Shown piece by piece: positions 26,720-35,959 of a stretch of 64,000 nucleotides of DNA. The notes beneath the pieces are model-generated. The model did not search any database. It saw nothing but the letters and a program-made list of their open reading frames with translations, and was not told the origin of the DNA. Position 1 is the stretch's first letter, and each line of letters opens with the position of its first letter. The DNA comes from Microbacterium ulmi (GTDB lineage Bacteria; Actinomycetota; Actinomycetes; Actinomycetales; Microbacteriaceae), in contig NZ_JAAOZF010000002.1 of assembly GCF_011759705.1 (NCBI RefSeq), positions 62,001-126,000 of the forward strand. Reading direction: 5' to 3'. A program made the position numbers and the translations under genes.

Positions 26720-28135
26720 ATGATCAGACCCGACTTGAGCCTGCCCATCCCCGAGGACATCGAGGCCGCCCACTTCATCGGCATCGGAGGCTCCGGGATG
26801 TCGGGCCTCGCGCGCATGTTCCTGGACCGCGGCATCCGCGTGTCCGGCTCCGACCGTGCAGACGGCCCCGCACTGCGTGAGCTCGCAGAGCGCGGCGCCA
26901 CGATCTTCGTCGGCCACGATGCGGCGAACCTTCCCGACGACGTCGACACCGTCGTGCACACGGGCGCGATCTGGCCGGAGAACCCCGAGTTCCTGCTCGC
27001 GAAGGAGCGCGGACTGCACGTCATCCACCGCTCGCAGGCGCTGTACTGGCTCATCGGGGGCCGACGGCTCGTCTCGGTCGCAGGCGCGCACGGCAAGACC
27101 ACCTCGACGGGGATGATCGTCACGGCGCTGCAGGCCCTTGACGCGCGCCCGACGTTCGTGAGCGGCGGCGTGATCGCACAGCTCGGCGTCTCGAGCGGAA
27201 CAGGCTCGGACGATCTCGTCGTGATCGAGGCGGACGAGTCCGACGGCACGTTCCTGCTCTACGACACGTCGATCGCGCTCATCACGAACGTCGACCCCGA
27301 CCACCTCGACCACTGGGGCACGAGCGACGCGTTCTACGACGGCTTCGCGACGTTCGCGAACCGTGCGCGCGAGGCCGTCGTGATCTCGTCGGACGACGCG
27401 GGGGCGCGGCTGGTGTCCGAGCGGATCACGCACGACAGCGTCGTGACCTTCGGCGAGGCGGAGGACGCCGACGTGCGCGTGACCGACATCCGCACGGAGG
27501 GTCCCGTGTCGTTCACGATCACGGCCCGCGGTCAGAGCGTCGTCGCGCGCCTCGCCATCCCCGGCACGCACAATGCGATCAACGCTGCCGGCGTCGTCGC
27601 CGTCCTGCTCGCGCTCGGGCACGGGCTCGAGCCGGCGGTCCGGGCCGTGGAGGGCTTCACCGGCACCGTGCGCCGCTTCGAGCTGCACGGCGTCGAACGC
27701 GGGGTCAGCGTCTACGACGACTACGCGCACCACCCTACGGAGGTCGCTGCGGCCCTCGCCGCGACGCGCACCGTCGTCGGCGACGGTCGCATCATCGCGC
27801 TCCACCAGCCGCACACGTACTCGCGCACGCAGCACCTGTTCCGCGAGTTCGCCGAGGTTCTCGAGGGTCACGCCGACCACACGATCGTCCTCGACGTGTA
27901 CGGCGCGCGGGAAGACCCCGTCCCCGGTGTCACGGGCGAGCTCGTGAGCGGAGCCTTCGCCGATCCCGCCCACGTGCACTACGTCGTTGACTGGCAGGAG
28001 GCCGCCGACTACACCGCCTCCGTCGCGCGCGAGGGCGACTACATCATCACGCTCGGCTGCGGCAACGTGAACCTCATCATTCCGCAGGTGCTCGAGGCGC
28101 TCTCGCGCACTCCGGCGCAGGTCGCGGGGGAGTAG
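26720..28135 (+). CDS. murC: UDP-N-acetylmuramate--L-alanine ligase
   Basis: First Mur ligase of the stem-peptide pathway, adding L-Ala to UDP-MurNAc. The 471-residue protein has [20 protein letters not shown] for UDP-sugar binding, the ATP loop [23 protein letters not shown], and [13 protein letters not shown] near the domain 3 start. The ATG gives a standard N-terminus. ftsQ begins six bases after its stop. It is separated from murG by the antisense gntR gene, an unusual break in the cluster. Confidence 0.96.
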   Translation: MIRPDLSLPIPEDIEAAHFIGIGGSGMSGLARMFLDRGIRVSGSDRADGPALRELAERGATIFVGHDAANLPDDVDTVVHTGAIWPENPEFLLAKERGLHVIHRSQALYWLIGGRRLVSVAGAHGKTTSTGMIVTALQALDARPTFVSGGVIAQLGVSSGTGSDDLVVIEADESDGTFLLYDTSIALITNVDPDHLDHWGTSDAFYDGFATFANRAREAVVISSDDAGARLVSERITHDSVVTFGEAEDADVRVTDIRTEGPVSFTITARGQSVVARLAIPGTHNAINAAGVVAVLLALGHGLEPAVRAVEGFTGTVRRFELHGVERGVSVYDDYAHHPTEVAAALAATRTVVGDGRIIALHQPHTYSRTQHLFREFAEVLEGHADHTIVLDVYGAREDPVPGVTGELVSGAFADPAHVHYVVDWQEAADYTASVAREGDYIITLGCGNVNLIIPQVLEALSRTPAQVAGE

Positions 28136-28141
28136 GACGGC

Positions 28142-29128
28142 ATGCGCCGGCCGAGTCCGCTCCCGCCGCCGGTCGGCGCCGCGAGCCGCCCGCGCGCCGA
28201 CGCCGGGACGCCGTCCGAGCCGATCGCACCGTCCGAGCCCGTCGAGGCGTCCGTGGCCGGGGGCGCCGAGGAGGCATCCCTCGCCCCCGTCATTCCGCTC
28301 ACCCACGACGTCGACCGCGAGGGCCCGGATGCCGCGTCCCCGCGCGAGCCCGAGGGCGATACCCAGGTCGGCCTGCGCGACGTGTGGCGCGCCGCGCGCG
28401 CACGGCGCAAGGCGCTGCGCGCCGAGGTCCGCCGCTTCACGGGCCGCCAGCGACGGCGGCGCCTGACCTGGTTCGCGTCGCTCGCCGCACTCGCCGCGCT
28501 CGTCGTCGGGACGGTCGCGGCGGCGTACAGCCCCCTCTTCGGCGTTGAGCGGATCCACGTCCTGGGCACGCAGCAGCTCGACGCGGAGGTCGTCGCCGGC
28601 GCCCTCGACGGGCAGCTCGGCAAGCCGCTGCCGCTCGTCGACGAGAGCGCCGTCAAGGCGGCGCTCGTGGCGTTCCCGCTCGTGGAGACCTACACGCTGG
28701 AGGCACGGCCTCCCCACGAGCTCGTCGTGCGGATCGTGGAGCGCACGCCGATCGGACTCGTCCAGTCCGCGGCGGGGTACACGCTCGTCGATGCGGCGGG
28801 CGTCGCGCTGTCGACGACGCCGACGCCTCCTGCGGGTCAGCCGCTCATCACGGTCGATGCGGGCACGTCGTCGCCCGCGTTCGTCGCGCTCGGACAGGTC
28901 ATGCGGTCGCTTCCCGACGACATCCGCGCACAGGTGACGGAGGCGTCTGCGACGACGCGCGACGACGTGACCCTGACGCTCGGAGGCACGCGCACGAAGG
29001 TCGTGTGGGGCAGCGCCGAGGACTCCGCGATGAAGGCGCTGCGACTTCAGACGATCATGACGGCACGACCGCCCGCCGACGTCAGCGTCTACGACGTCTC
29101 GTCTCCGAGCGCGATCGTGGTGCGCTGA
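28142..29128 (+). CDS. ftsQ: Cell division protein FtsQ
   Basis: Bitopic divisome protein of 328 residues. A long Pro/Ala/Glu-rich cytoplasmic region of about 115 residues precedes the transmembrane helix (TWFASLAALAALVVGTVAAAY). A POTRA domain starts at FGVERIHVLGTQQLDAEVV, followed by the FtsQ domain with LVETYTLEARPPHELVVRIVERTPIG. The start six bases after murC implies co-transcription. The gap to ftsZ (about 170 bases) contains its own candidate regulatory region. Confidence 0.93.
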   Translation: MRRPSPLPPPVGAASRPRADAGTPSEPIAPSEPVEASVAGGAEEASLAPVIPLTHDVDREGPDAASPREPEGDTQVGLRDVWRAARARRKALRAEVRRFTGRQRRRRLTWFASLAALAALVVGTVAAAYSPLFGVERIHVLGTQQLDAEVVAGALDGQLGKPLPLVDESAVKAALVAFPLVETYTLEARPPHELVVRIVERTPIGLVQSAAGYTLVDAAGVALSTTPTPPAGQPLITVDAGTSSPAFVALGQVMRSLPDDIRAQVTEASATTRDDVTLTLGGTRTKVVWGSAEDSAMKALRLQTIMTARPPADVSVYDVSSPSAIVVR

Positions 29129-29204
29129 GCGCCTGCGGCGACGAATCCGGCGCGGGATGTCGCGACACGCCCACGACGCTCCGGACGGGAGAGCGGCATC
29201 CGCT

Positions 29205-29259
29205 TAGTTTCATCTCAGGAATTGCATACCGGGCAATTCTTTATACCTCTAGTAGAGGT
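29205..29259 (+). promoter_or_regulatory. AT-rich ftsZ leader with two inverted repeats
   Basis: A TAGTTT -10 candidate lies at 29205-29210. It is followed by GAATTGC (29219-29225) pairing with GCAATTC (29233-29239), and ACCTCT (29245-29250) pairing with AGAGGT (29254-29259). The stretch is clearly AT-richer than its surroundings and lies 39-93 bases before the ftsZ ATG. It probably holds an ftsZ promoter and an operator or leader hairpin. Confidence 0.5.
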
Positions 29260-29297
29260 TGAAGGTTTACCAGGTTCGGACGAAGACGGAGGCCGGC

Positions 29298-30446
29298 ATG
29301 AGCCAGAACCAGAACTACCTCGCCGTCATCAAGGTGGTCGGCGTTGGCGGCGGTGGCGTCAACGCCGTGAACCGCATGATCGAACTCGGTCTGCGCGGCG
29401 TCGAGTTCATCGCGATCAACACGGATGCCCAGGCGCTGCTCATGAGCGACGCCGACGTCAAGCTCGACGTCGGACGTGAGCTCACGCGCGGACTCGGCGC
29501 CGGCGCAGACCCCGAGGTGGGTCGCCGCGCCGCCGAAGACCACGCGGAGGAGATCGAAGAGGCCATCCGCGGCGCCGATATGGTGTTCGTGACGGCAGGC
29601 GAGGGCGGTGGCACGGGCACAGGCGGTGCTCCCGTCGTCGCCAAGATCGCGAAGTCGATCGGCGCGCTGACCATCGGCGTCGTCACGAAGCCGTTCTCGT
29701 TCGAGGGGCGCCGCCGCCAGCAGCAGGCCGAGACGGGCGTCGCCAAGCTCAAGGAAGAGGTCGACACGCTCATCGTCGTGCCGAACGATCGCCTGCTCGA
29801 GATCAGCGACCGCGGCATCTCGATGATCGAGGCGTTCGCGACGGCCGACCAGGTGCTCCTCGCCGGTGTCCAGGGCATCACCGACCTCATCACGACGCCG
29901 GGCCTCATCAACCTCGACTTCGCCGACGTCAAGTCGGTCATGCAGGGTGCGGGCTCGGCGCTCATGGGCATCGGCTCGGCACGCGGCGCCGACCGCGCGA
30001 TCAAGGCGGCGGAGCTCGCGGTCGAGTCGCCCCTGCTCGAGGCATCGATCGAGGGCGCGCACGGCGTGCTGCTGTCGATCCAGGGCGGGTCGAACCTCGG
30101 CATCTTCGAGATCAACGACGCGGCGCAGCTGGTCAAGGAGGCGGCGCACTCCGAGGCGAACATCATCTTCGGCACGGTCATCGACGACACCCTCGGCGAC
30201 GAAGTGCGGGTGACCGTCATCGCCGCGGGCTTCGACGGAGGCGAGCCCCAGTCGCGTATCGAGCCCATCACGGCGCAGCGCGTCGTGTCGACGCCGCTCG
30301 TCCCGAAGACTCCCGCGGAGGATGCCGCGAAGGAGCTCGCGGTCCAGCCCGAGCCGGTCTCTGTGGGGGTCGCCGCCGTGACCGAGTCCAGCTTCGACTC
30401 GGCGTTCGGAGACGACGATCTCGACATCCCCGACTTCCTGAAGTAG
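29298..30446 (+). CDS. ftsZ: Cell division GTPase FtsZ
   Basis: Tubulin-like GTPase forming the Z-ring. The 382-residue protein has the phosphate loop motifs [13 protein letters not shown] and [12 protein letters not shown], and the T7-loop region DFADVKSVM with catalytic Asp. The C-terminal peptide [11 protein letters not shown] binds partners such as SepF and FtsW. The ATG at 29298 is preceded by GGAGG six bases upstream; an in-frame TTG at 29259 would add unconserved residues. A yggS gene follows directly, without the yfiH-type gene found between them in mycobacteria. Confidence 0.98.
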   Translation: MSQNQNYLAVIKVVGVGGGGVNAVNRMIELGLRGVEFIAINTDAQALLMSDADVKLDVGRELTRGLGAGADPEVGRRAAEDHAEEIEEAIRGADMVFVTAGEGGGTGTGGAPVVAKIAKSIGALTIGVVTKPFSFEGRRRQQQAETGVAKLKEEVDTLIVVPNDRLLEISDRGISMIEAFATADQVLLAGVQGITDLITTPGLINLDFADVKSVMQGAGSALMGIGSARGADRAIKAAELAVESPLLEASIEGAHGVLLSIQGGSNLGIFEINDAAQLVKEAAHSEANIIFGTVIDDTLGDEVRVTVIAAGFDGGEPQSRIEPITAQRVVSTPLVPKTPAEDAAKELAVQPEPVSVGVAAVTESSFDSAFGDDDLDIPDFLK

Positions 30447-30455
30447 ACCGAGGGA

Positions 30456-31142
30456 GTGGACGACCTCGCATCGCGGCTCGCCGACGTCGACGCGCGCATC
30501 ACGGATGCCGCTCGCGCGGCGGGCCGCGATCCTTCTGGGCTCACCCGCATCGTCGTGACGAAGTTCCACGACGCGTCGATCGTCGAGGAGCTCTACAGGC
30601 TCGGCGTTCGCGACGTCGGTGAGAACCGCCAGCAGGAGCTGACGCAGAAGGCCGAGGCGATCGGCCCGCTCGACGGGCTGCGCTGGCACTTCATCGGCCA
30701 GGCGCAGACCAACAAGGCACGGGCGATCCGCAGCGCGGCATCCGTCGTGCACTCGGTCGACCGCGATCGGCTCGCCGACGCGCTCGACGCGGCGGGCGAC
30801 GACGGCGCCACCGACCTCGACGTGCTGCTGCAGGTGAACCTGACGGCCGATCCAGGACGCGGTGGAGTCCAGCCCGGCGGACTCGCGGCGCTCGCGGAGC
30901 ACGTCGCAGGATGCCGCACCCTCCGCGTGCGGGGAGTCATGGGCGTCGCGCCCCTCGACGAAGACCCCGCGGCGGCGTTCGAGCGCCTGCGCGTATGCAG
31001 CGAGCGGCTGCGCGGGATCGTCCCCGATGCGACCTGGATCTCGGCGGGCATGACGGCGGATTTCGCCGAAGCGATCGCGGCGGGCGCGACACACCTGCGG
31101 ATCGGCTCCGCAATCACGGGACCGAGGCCCCCGCGCGGTTAA
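30456..31142 (+). CDS. YggS-family pyridoxal-phosphate homeostasis protein
   Basis: Single-domain PLP-binding protein of 228 residues with an alanine-racemase-like TIM barrel and no known catalytic activity. Visible motifs are RIVVTKFH (PLP lysine), [29 protein letters not shown], and a C-terminal [25 protein letters not shown] that binds the phosphate. The GTG is nine bases after ftsZ. The family is regularly encoded between ftsZ and sepF in Gram-positive bacteria. Loss in other bacteria disturbs vitamin B6 and amino-acid pools. Confidence 0.93.
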   Translation: MDDLASRLADVDARITDAARAAGRDPSGLTRIVVTKFHDASIVEELYRLGVRDVGENRQQELTQKAEAIGPLDGLRWHFIGQAQTNKARAIRSAASVVHSVDRDRLADALDAAGDDGATDLDVLLQVNLTADPGRGGVQPGGLAALAEHVAGCRTLRVRGVMGVAPLDEDPAAAFERLRVCSERLRGIVPDATWISAGMTADFAEAIAAGATHLRIGSAITGPRPPRG

Positions 31143-31174
31143 CCTCGGAGCAGACGAGCGATCAGGAGGAAGCG

Positions 31175-31636
31175 ATGTCGAACCCGCTCAAGAAGACCAT
31201 GGTGTACCTGGGCCTCGCCGACGAAGAGGACGTCTACGAGGAGCCGGCGCCGCAGCCCGCCGCCCGCAAGTCGCAGACGCAGGTCGAGAAGGCGGCAGCG
31301 CCTGTGACGCCGTTGCGACCCGCCGTCGTGCGTCAGCCCGCCGCAGGCACTGTGAGCGAGATCCTGACCGTGCACCCGAAGCAGTACCGGGATGCCCAGA
31401 TCATCGCAGAGAACTTCCGCGAGAACATCCCCGTCATCATCAACCTCTCGCAGATGAGCGACGCCGACGCGCGTCGTCTCATCGACTTCGCGAGCGGTCT
31501 GTCGCTCGGCCTGTACGGCCGTATCGAGCGCGTCACGAGCAAGGTCTTCCTCCTGTCGCCCGAGAACGTCGCCGTCTCCGGCGACGGCGGCGTCGCGCAG
31601 GCGGACACCGAGTCGGTGCCGTTCTCGCAGTCCTAG
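31175..31636 (+). CDS. sepF: Cell division protein SepF
   Basis: FtsZ membrane anchor of 153 residues. The N-terminus ([23 protein letters not shown]) is the amphipathic membrane-binding helix plus acidic linker typical of actinobacteria. The C-terminal domain ([29 protein letters not shown]...[20 protein letters not shown]) is the FtsZ-binding dimerisation core. AGGAGGA lies four bases upstream of the ATG. It is sandwiched between yggS and yggT in the conserved order. Confidence 0.95.
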   Translation: MSNPLKKTMVYLGLADEEDVYEEPAPQPAARKSQTQVEKAAAPVTPLRPAVVRQPAAGTVSEILTVHPKQYRDAQIIAENFRENIPVIINLSQMSDADARRLIDFASGLSLGLYGRIERVTSKVFLLSPENVAVSGDGGVAQADTESVPFSQS

Positions 31637-31640
31637 CGCC

Positions 31641-31940
31641 GTGGAGCTCGTCCCCCTCATCGCCTGGCTGCTGTACTGGCTGCTCCTCGTCTACACGCTG
31701 CTGCTGCTCGTGCGTCTGATCCTCGACTGGATCCCGTTCTTCAACCGCGAATGGCGACCGAAGGGCGCGGGTCTGGTCGCCGCCGAGATCGTCTATACCG
31801 TGACGGACCCGCCGCTGAAGTTCTTCCGTCGCTTCATCCCGCCGCTGCGCGTGGGCGCGGTGGCGATCGACTTCGGCTTCGCGATCGTCATGCTGCTGTG
31901 CTTCGTGCTTCTCGGCGTGACGCGTTCTCTCGCGAGCTGA
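31641..31940 (+). CDS. YggT-family membrane protein
   Basis: A 99-residue membrane protein with two hydrophobic segments: IAWLLYWLLLVYTLLLLVRLILDW near the N-terminus and VGAVAIDFGFAIVMLLCFVLL near the C-terminus. Between them is the conserved TDPPLKFFRRFIPPLR loop of the YggT family. Four bases separate it from sepF. The role is unclear; relatives are linked to cell-division sites or osmotic tolerance. Confidence 0.9.
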   Translation: MELVPLIAWLLYWLLLVYTLLLLVRLILDWIPFFNREWRPKGAGLVAAEIVYTVTDPPLKFFRRFIPPLRVGAVAIDFGFAIVMLLCFVLLGVTRSLAS

Positions 31941-31952
31941 AACCTCCCCGAC

Positions 31953-31986
31953 TATGCTTGCTGGGTACGGTCCGCCCGACGGGCGG
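31953..31986 (+). promoter_or_regulatory. Candidate divIVA promoter and leader hairpin
   Basis: TATGCT (31953-31958) fits a TAnnnT -10. CCGCCC and GGGCGG (31972-31986) form a six-pair hairpin in the resulting leader, about 53 bases before the divIVA ATG. Confidence 0.4.
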
Positions 31987-32038
31987 GCTCTGCCCTTGAT
32001 CATCGTCGGCGACACGACCGCCCGAAAGAGGAATCACC

Positions 32039-32620
32039 ATGGCTTTGACCCCCGATGACGTCGTCACCAAGCAGTTCCAGCACGTCCGGTTCAAGGACGG
32101 GTTCGACCCCGACGAGGTCGACGACTTCCTCGACGAGATCGTGGTGGAGTGGCGCAAGACCATCGAGGAGAACGAGCAGCTGAAGGCGAAGCTCGCTCAG
32201 TACGAGGCCGGCGGCGCCCCCGCCGCCGCGCCCGCTCCCGTCGTCGAGGCGCCCGCCGCCGCGGCTCCCACGGCCGAGCCTGTCGCCGGCGGTGCCGCAG
32301 CGAGCGCCGGAATCATCGAACTCGCCCAGCGGCTGCACGACGAGCACGTCGCCGAGGGCCGCGCGCAGCGCGACCAGCTGATCTCCGACGCGCAGGCACA
32401 GGCGACAGCGATCGTCTCCGAGGCCGAGGCCCGCGGCCGCGACGAGATCGCGAAGCTGGAGCGCGAGCGCGCTGTGCTCGAGAACCGCATCACCGAGCTG
32501 CGCAACTTCGAGCGCGACTACCGCTCGCAGCTGCGCAGCTACATCGAGGGCAAGCTGCGCGACCTCGAGACCACGGCGACGTCCTCCGGCTCGACGCCCG
32601 TCTCCGCCATCGGCCTCTAG
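32039..32620 (+). CDS. DivIVA/Wag31 polar growth protein
   Basis: Coiled-coil scaffold marking cell poles and directing polar wall synthesis in actinobacteria. The 193-residue protein starts MALTPDDVVTKQFQHVRFKDGFDPDEVDDFLDEI, the membrane-curvature-sensing DivIVA domain. A Pro/Ala linker and a long C-terminal coiled coil (about residues 90-180) follow. The ATG has GAGGAA upstream. It closes the dcw cluster as in other actinobacteria. Threonine residues near the linker could be substrates for the PASTA kinase encoded upstream, by analogy with mycobacterial Wag31. Confidence 0.95.
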   Translation: MALTPDDVVTKQFQHVRFKDGFDPDEVDDFLDEIVVEWRKTIEENEQLKAKLAQYEAGGAPAAAPAPVVEAPAAAAPTAEPVAGGAAASAGIIELAQRLHDEHVAEGRAQRDQLISDAQAQATAIVSEAEARGRDEIAKLERERAVLENRITELRNFERDYRSQLRSYIEGKLRDLETTATSSGSTPVSAIGL

Positions 32621-32629
32621 GCCCGGTCT

Positions 32630-33277
32630 TTGACAGGCCGCGCCCCCCTGCGTCATGCGGCGGCCGGCACCGGCATCGCGATCCTCGCTGTGCTGGTGCT
32701 GGCCGCCGACCAGTTCGCGAAGCTCCTCGCGATCCGGAACCTCCCGCTCGAAGAGCCGGTGCACGTCATCGGCGACTTCCTGATCCTGTATCTGATCCGC
32801 AACGCCGGTGCCGCCTTCTCGCTCGGCGAGGACGTCACGTGGATCTTCACGATCGCGCTTGCACTCGTGGCCATCGTGATCGGCTGGCTCGCGGCCACGC
32901 GTGTGCGATCGCGCCTGTGGATGGTCGTGCTGGGACTGCTCCTCGGCGGCGTGCTCGGCAACCTCGCCGACAGGCTCTTCCGTGAGCCGGCGTTCGGTGC
33001 GGGTCACGTCGTGGATTTCATCAGCACGCCCTGGATGATGCCCGCCATCTACAACGTCGCGGACATCTTCATCGTGACGATGATGATCTCCGTCGCGCTG
33101 CTGGTGTTCTTCGGAGTCCATCTCGACGGGACTCGTGAGCGTCGCGGTGGCGCGGCGCAGCCGGTCGCGGTTGCGCCGGAGTCCGCAGCTCCTGTCGAGA
33201 CCGCGGCCGTGTCCGACGCCGTGGCTCCCGTCGAGACGGCAGCCCCGGCCGATCCCGCCGATCCCGCGAAGGACTGA
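32630..33277 (+). CDS. lspA: Lipoprotein signal peptidase
   Basis: Membrane aspartyl protease cleaving signal peptides of prolipoproteins. The 215-residue protein has four transmembrane helices and the family motifs [30 protein letters not shown] and VVDFI...YNVADIFI, with the catalytic Asp pair in the last two. The start is a TTG at 32630 nine bases after divIVA, without an obvious ribosome site. The C-terminal 40 residues are a Pro/Ala/Val-rich tail not typical of the family. At least two predicted lipoproteins in this window (CtaC and the 60802-61326 product) would be substrates. Confidence 0.93.
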   Translation: MTGRAPLRHAAAGTGIAILAVLVLAADQFAKLLAIRNLPLEEPVHVIGDFLILYLIRNAGAAFSLGEDVTWIFTIALALVAIVIGWLAATRVRSRLWMVVLGLLLGGVLGNLADRLFREPAFGAGHVVDFISTPWMMPAIYNVADIFIVTMMISVALLVFFGVHLDGTRERRGGAAQPVAVAPESAAPVETAAVSDAVAPVETAAPADPADPAKD

Positions 33278-33278
33278 C

Positions 33279-34199
33279 GTGGAGTCGCGCAGCCTCCCCG
33301 TCCCTGACGGGCTCGACGGAGCGCGGGTGGATGCCGCGCTCGCGAAGATGCTCGGCTTCTCCCGCACGTTCGCGGCCGAGATCGCCGACGCCGGCGGCGT
33401 CCGCCTCGACGGCCGCGGTCTGTCGAAGTCCGACAAGCTGCGCGCGGGCGGCTGGCTCGACGTCGAGTGGGAGCACAAGCGCGGACCTGAGGTCGTCCCC
33501 GTCCTCGTGCCCGACCTCGGGATCGCGTACGACGATGACGACATCGTCGTGGTCGACAAGCCGGCCGGTGTCGCAGCCCACCCCTCACTCGGCTGGGAGG
33601 GCCCGACGGTGCTCGGTGCGCTCGCGGCAGCCGGATTCCGCATCGCGACGACGGGTGCGGCGGAGCGGCAGGGTGTCGTCCACCGCCTCGATGTCGGCAC
33701 GAGCGGGCTCATGGTGGTCGCCAAGACCGAGCATGCCTACACGAGCCTCAAGCGCGCCTTCAAGGAGCGCGAGGTCGACAAGATCTACCACGCCGTCGTG
33801 CAGGGGCATCCCGATCCCCTCTCCGGAACGATCGACGCGCCGATCGGGCGACACCCGACGCACTCGTGGAAGTTCGCCGTCACGCCAGAGGGCAAGGACT
33901 CCGTCACGCACTACGAGACGCTCGAGGCGTTCCCCGGCGCATCTCTTCTCGAGATCCACCTCGAGACCGGTCGCACGCACCAGATCCGCGTGCACATGGC
34001 GGCGCATCGGCATCCGTGCGTCGGCGATCCGCTCTACGGTGCCGACCCGACCCTCTCCGCGAGGCTCGGGCTCACGCGGCAGTGGCTGCATGCGCACGAG
34101 CTGTCGTTCGCGCACCCGCTCACGGGTGACTGGGTCACCTTCACGTCGGACTATCCGGTCGATCTGCAGCACGCGCTGGACATCCTGCGCGGGGACTGA
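33279..34199 (+). CDS. RluD-like RNA pseudouridine synthase
   Basis: Isomerises uridine to pseudouridine in 23S rRNA or other RNA. The 306-residue protein has an N-terminal S4-like domain ([30 protein letters not shown]). The catalytic domain has [20 protein letters not shown], the active-site Asp in [16 protein letters not shown], and the late [14 protein letters not shown]. The GTG at 33279 follows GAAGGA and lies one base after the lspA stop, a pairing seen in many bacteria. The exact modification site is not predictable. Confidence 0.93.
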   Translation: MESRSLPVPDGLDGARVDAALAKMLGFSRTFAAEIADAGGVRLDGRGLSKSDKLRAGGWLDVEWEHKRGPEVVPVLVPDLGIAYDDDDIVVVDKPAGVAAHPSLGWEGPTVLGALAAAGFRIATTGAAERQGVVHRLDVGTSGLMVVAKTEHAYTSLKRAFKEREVDKIYHAVVQGHPDPLSGTIDAPIGRHPTHSWKFAVTPEGKDSVTHYETLEAFPGASLLEIHLETGRTHQIRVHMAAHRHPCVGDPLYGADPTLSARLGLTRQWLHAHELSFAHPLTGDWVTFTSDYPVDLQHALDILRGD

Positions 34200-34236
34200 G
34201 CGTGAACCCATCGCGCGACATCGGGCAATACCCGGT

Positions 34237-34586
34237 GTGAGCACAGACAGCGAGATCATCCGGCGGTCCCTCGACTCCCCCTCCGCGTTCGCGGAGCTGT
34301 TCGAGAGGCACGCGCGGGTGATCGGGCCTTCGCGGCGCGCCGCGTGGGGTCGGATGCCGCGGACGACGTCCTGAGCGAGACCATGCTCGTCGCCATCCGG
34401 CGGCGCCGTGACGACGACCACGCGTGGGAGAGCGCGAGGCCGTGGCTGCGCGGCATCGCGTCTCGCGTCGTCAAGAAGCACCGCGCGCAGGAAGCGGCCC
34501 AGTGGCGGTCGTTCCAGTCGTCGGCCGCGCAGGGCGACCACGCCAGCGACGGCGCCATCGACTCCGCAGCGGCCAGGACGGGGTGA
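34237..34586 (+). pseudogene. Frameshifted, truncated ECF-type sigma factor remnant
   Basis: From the GTG at 34237 the frame encodes VSTDSEIIRRSLDSPSAFAELFERHARVI, a sigma-70 region 2 beginning. The match then continues in another frame as AFAARRVGSDAADDVLSETMLVAIRRRRDD...RPWLRGIASRVVKKHRAQ, the rest of region 2. One base appears lost near 34322-34326: ATCGGGCC would read correctly as ATCCGGGCC. No region 4 follows; the second frame ends at 34586. It is therefore a degraded gene unless the base is a sequencing error, and even then it would lack the -35-binding domain. No anti-sigma gene adjoins it. Confidence 0.7.
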
Positions 34587-34661
34587 GGGCGGCGGAGGCA
34601 TCCGTCGCCTTCACCCGTGCGGGCGCCGACGCGGCGGATCGTCCATGTCGGACCCCGTCGG

Positions 34662-34667
34662 CACAAT
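34662..34667 (+). promoter_or_regulatory. -10 element for leaderless GNAT gene
   Basis: CACAAT ends six bases before the ATG at 34674. Confidence 0.45.
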
Positions 34668-34673
34668 GGGTCC

Positions 34674-35297
34674 ATGGCGATCGAGGTGCGACCGGCACGG
34701 GACTTCGATGACGCGCGCGCCGTGATCGGGCCCAAGGGCGAGGACTCCACGGTCTGCTGGTGCCTCAGCTACCGCATTCCGAGCAGGGAGAGTCTCGCGC
34801 TGCGCGGCACGGAGCGCGGCGAGCGTGTGAGGGAGCTGCTGGCCGAACCGCTCGCGCCCGGCGTGCTCGCGTACGACGGCGACGAGCCGGTCGGATGGGC
34901 GGCCGTGCATCCTCGCCGCGACACGCACTTCGCGACGTTCCGCAGGATCCCGCACGTCGATGAGCTCGACGCCTGGTCGGTGTGGTGCTTCCGCGTTCGG
35001 CCGGGGCACCGCAGGCAGGGGATCATGCACGCGCTCCTCGACGGCGCCGTCGCATTCGCGAAGGCGAACGGCGCTCCCGCCGTCGAGGGGTATCCGATCG
35101 ACAACCAGGGGTCCAGGATCGATCTGACGATGGCCTACGTCGGGACCCGCGCGCTCTTCGAGAAGGCGGGGTTCCGCAAGGCGGCCGACACCGACTCGGT
35201 CCTGAGCGGGTTCCCGCGGGTGCTCATGCGGCTCGAGTCGACCCGAGCAGAGCAGACGGGCGCAGAGTCCGTCCCGGCCTCGCCGCAATCGTCCTAG
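34674..35297 (+). CDS. GNAT-family N-acetyltransferase
   Basis: A 207-residue acetyltransferase-fold protein of unknown substrate. The acetyl-CoA-binding segment is visible as VWCFRVRPGHRRQGIMHALLDGAVAFAKANGAPAVEGYP (the RxxGxG-like loop is RRQGIM), followed by YVGTRALFEKAGFRKA. A Cys-Trp-Cys cluster near residue 25 (TVCWCLSYRIPS) recurs in a subgroup of actinobacterial GNAT proteins. The ATG at 34674 is preferred because of the -10 element six bases upstream; an in-frame upstream start at 34617 is disfavoured. Its stop overlaps that of the convergent VKOR gene. Confidence 0.85.
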   Translation: MAIEVRPARDFDDARAVIGPKGEDSTVCWCLSYRIPSRESLALRGTERGERVRELLAEPLAPGVLAYDGDEPVGWAAVHPRRDTHFATFRRIPHVDELDAWSVWCFRVRPGHRRQGIMHALLDGAVAFAKANGAPAVEGYPIDNQGSRIDLTMAYVGTRALFEKAGFRKAADTDSVLSGFPRVLMRLESTRAEQTGAESVPASPQSS

Positions 35298-35902
35298 AGC
35301 GTCCCGAGCACGTCGAGGCGCACCTGCGCCGCGATCGCGATGGCGGCGTAGTCGAGGATCGTGAGCAGCACCGCCCAGGAGAACACCACGGCACCGACGC
35401 GCCGCGGGCGGTCGCCCCAGACGCCGTCGCGCAGCTCCCACCCGAGCGTGAACCAGAACAGCGGGATCGTGACGAGCCACACGATCATGCACCACGGGCA
35501 CAGTGACCCGTACTCGAAGACGCTCCGCCACGCGAAGACGTGCACGAGCAGGAAGCCGCCGAGCACGAAGACGCCGTATACGCGCCAATACCAGGTGCGC
35601 AGCCCTGCGGGCGCGGCGAGGGCGCTGACTCCGGCGTGGACCGGGCCGCCGAACAGCACGAGTCCGATGAGGGAGTTCGTGAAGCCGAGCAGGTTTCCGC
35701 CGGGCGACAGGAGGTTCGGACCGCACGTCACGACGACACCCCACGAGCACGAGATGAGCGGCTCGGTGCCCTGCAGCTGGCCCACGTACTCGAGGTACAG
35801 CAGGAACGAGACGATCCCGCCGGCCGCGCCAGCGACGATCCAGAAGATCGCAAGGCCCCGCGGTGGACGGACGCCGGTCAGGGAGAGCTCCGTGGTGGCC
35901 AT
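35294..35902 (-). CDS. Vitamin K epoxide reductase (VKOR) family protein
   Basis: Integral membrane thiol oxidoreductase of 202 residues that reoxidises disulfide-forming partners using quinone, the actinobacterial counterpart of DsbB. Two cysteines lie in the loop ISCSWGVVVTCGPNLLS and the active-site CXXC in YGSLCPWCMIVWL, embedded in about five transmembrane helices. The ATG at 35902 is chosen because a CACACT -10-like hexamer ends six bases upstream; an in-frame GTG at 35953 would add 17 unconserved residues. No DsbA-like partner gene is adjacent. Possible clients include exported proteins with Cys pairs such as the PASTA kinase ectodomain. Confidence 0.92.
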   Translation of the reverse strand: MATTELSLTGVRPPRGLAIFWIVAGAAGGIVSFLLYLEYVGQLQGTEPLISCSWGVVVTCGPNLLSPGGNLLGFTNSLIGLVLFGGPVHAGVSALAAPAGLRTWYWRVYGVFVLGGFLLVHVFAWRSVFEYGSLCPWCMIVWLVTIPLFWFTLGWELRDGVWGDRPRRVGAVVFSWAVLLTILDYAAIAIAAQVRLDVLGTL

Positions 35903-35959
35903 GTGCTCAGTGTGCACGCCACGACCCGCCGGTGCCGAATCGAGGGCGGGCACGACTGG

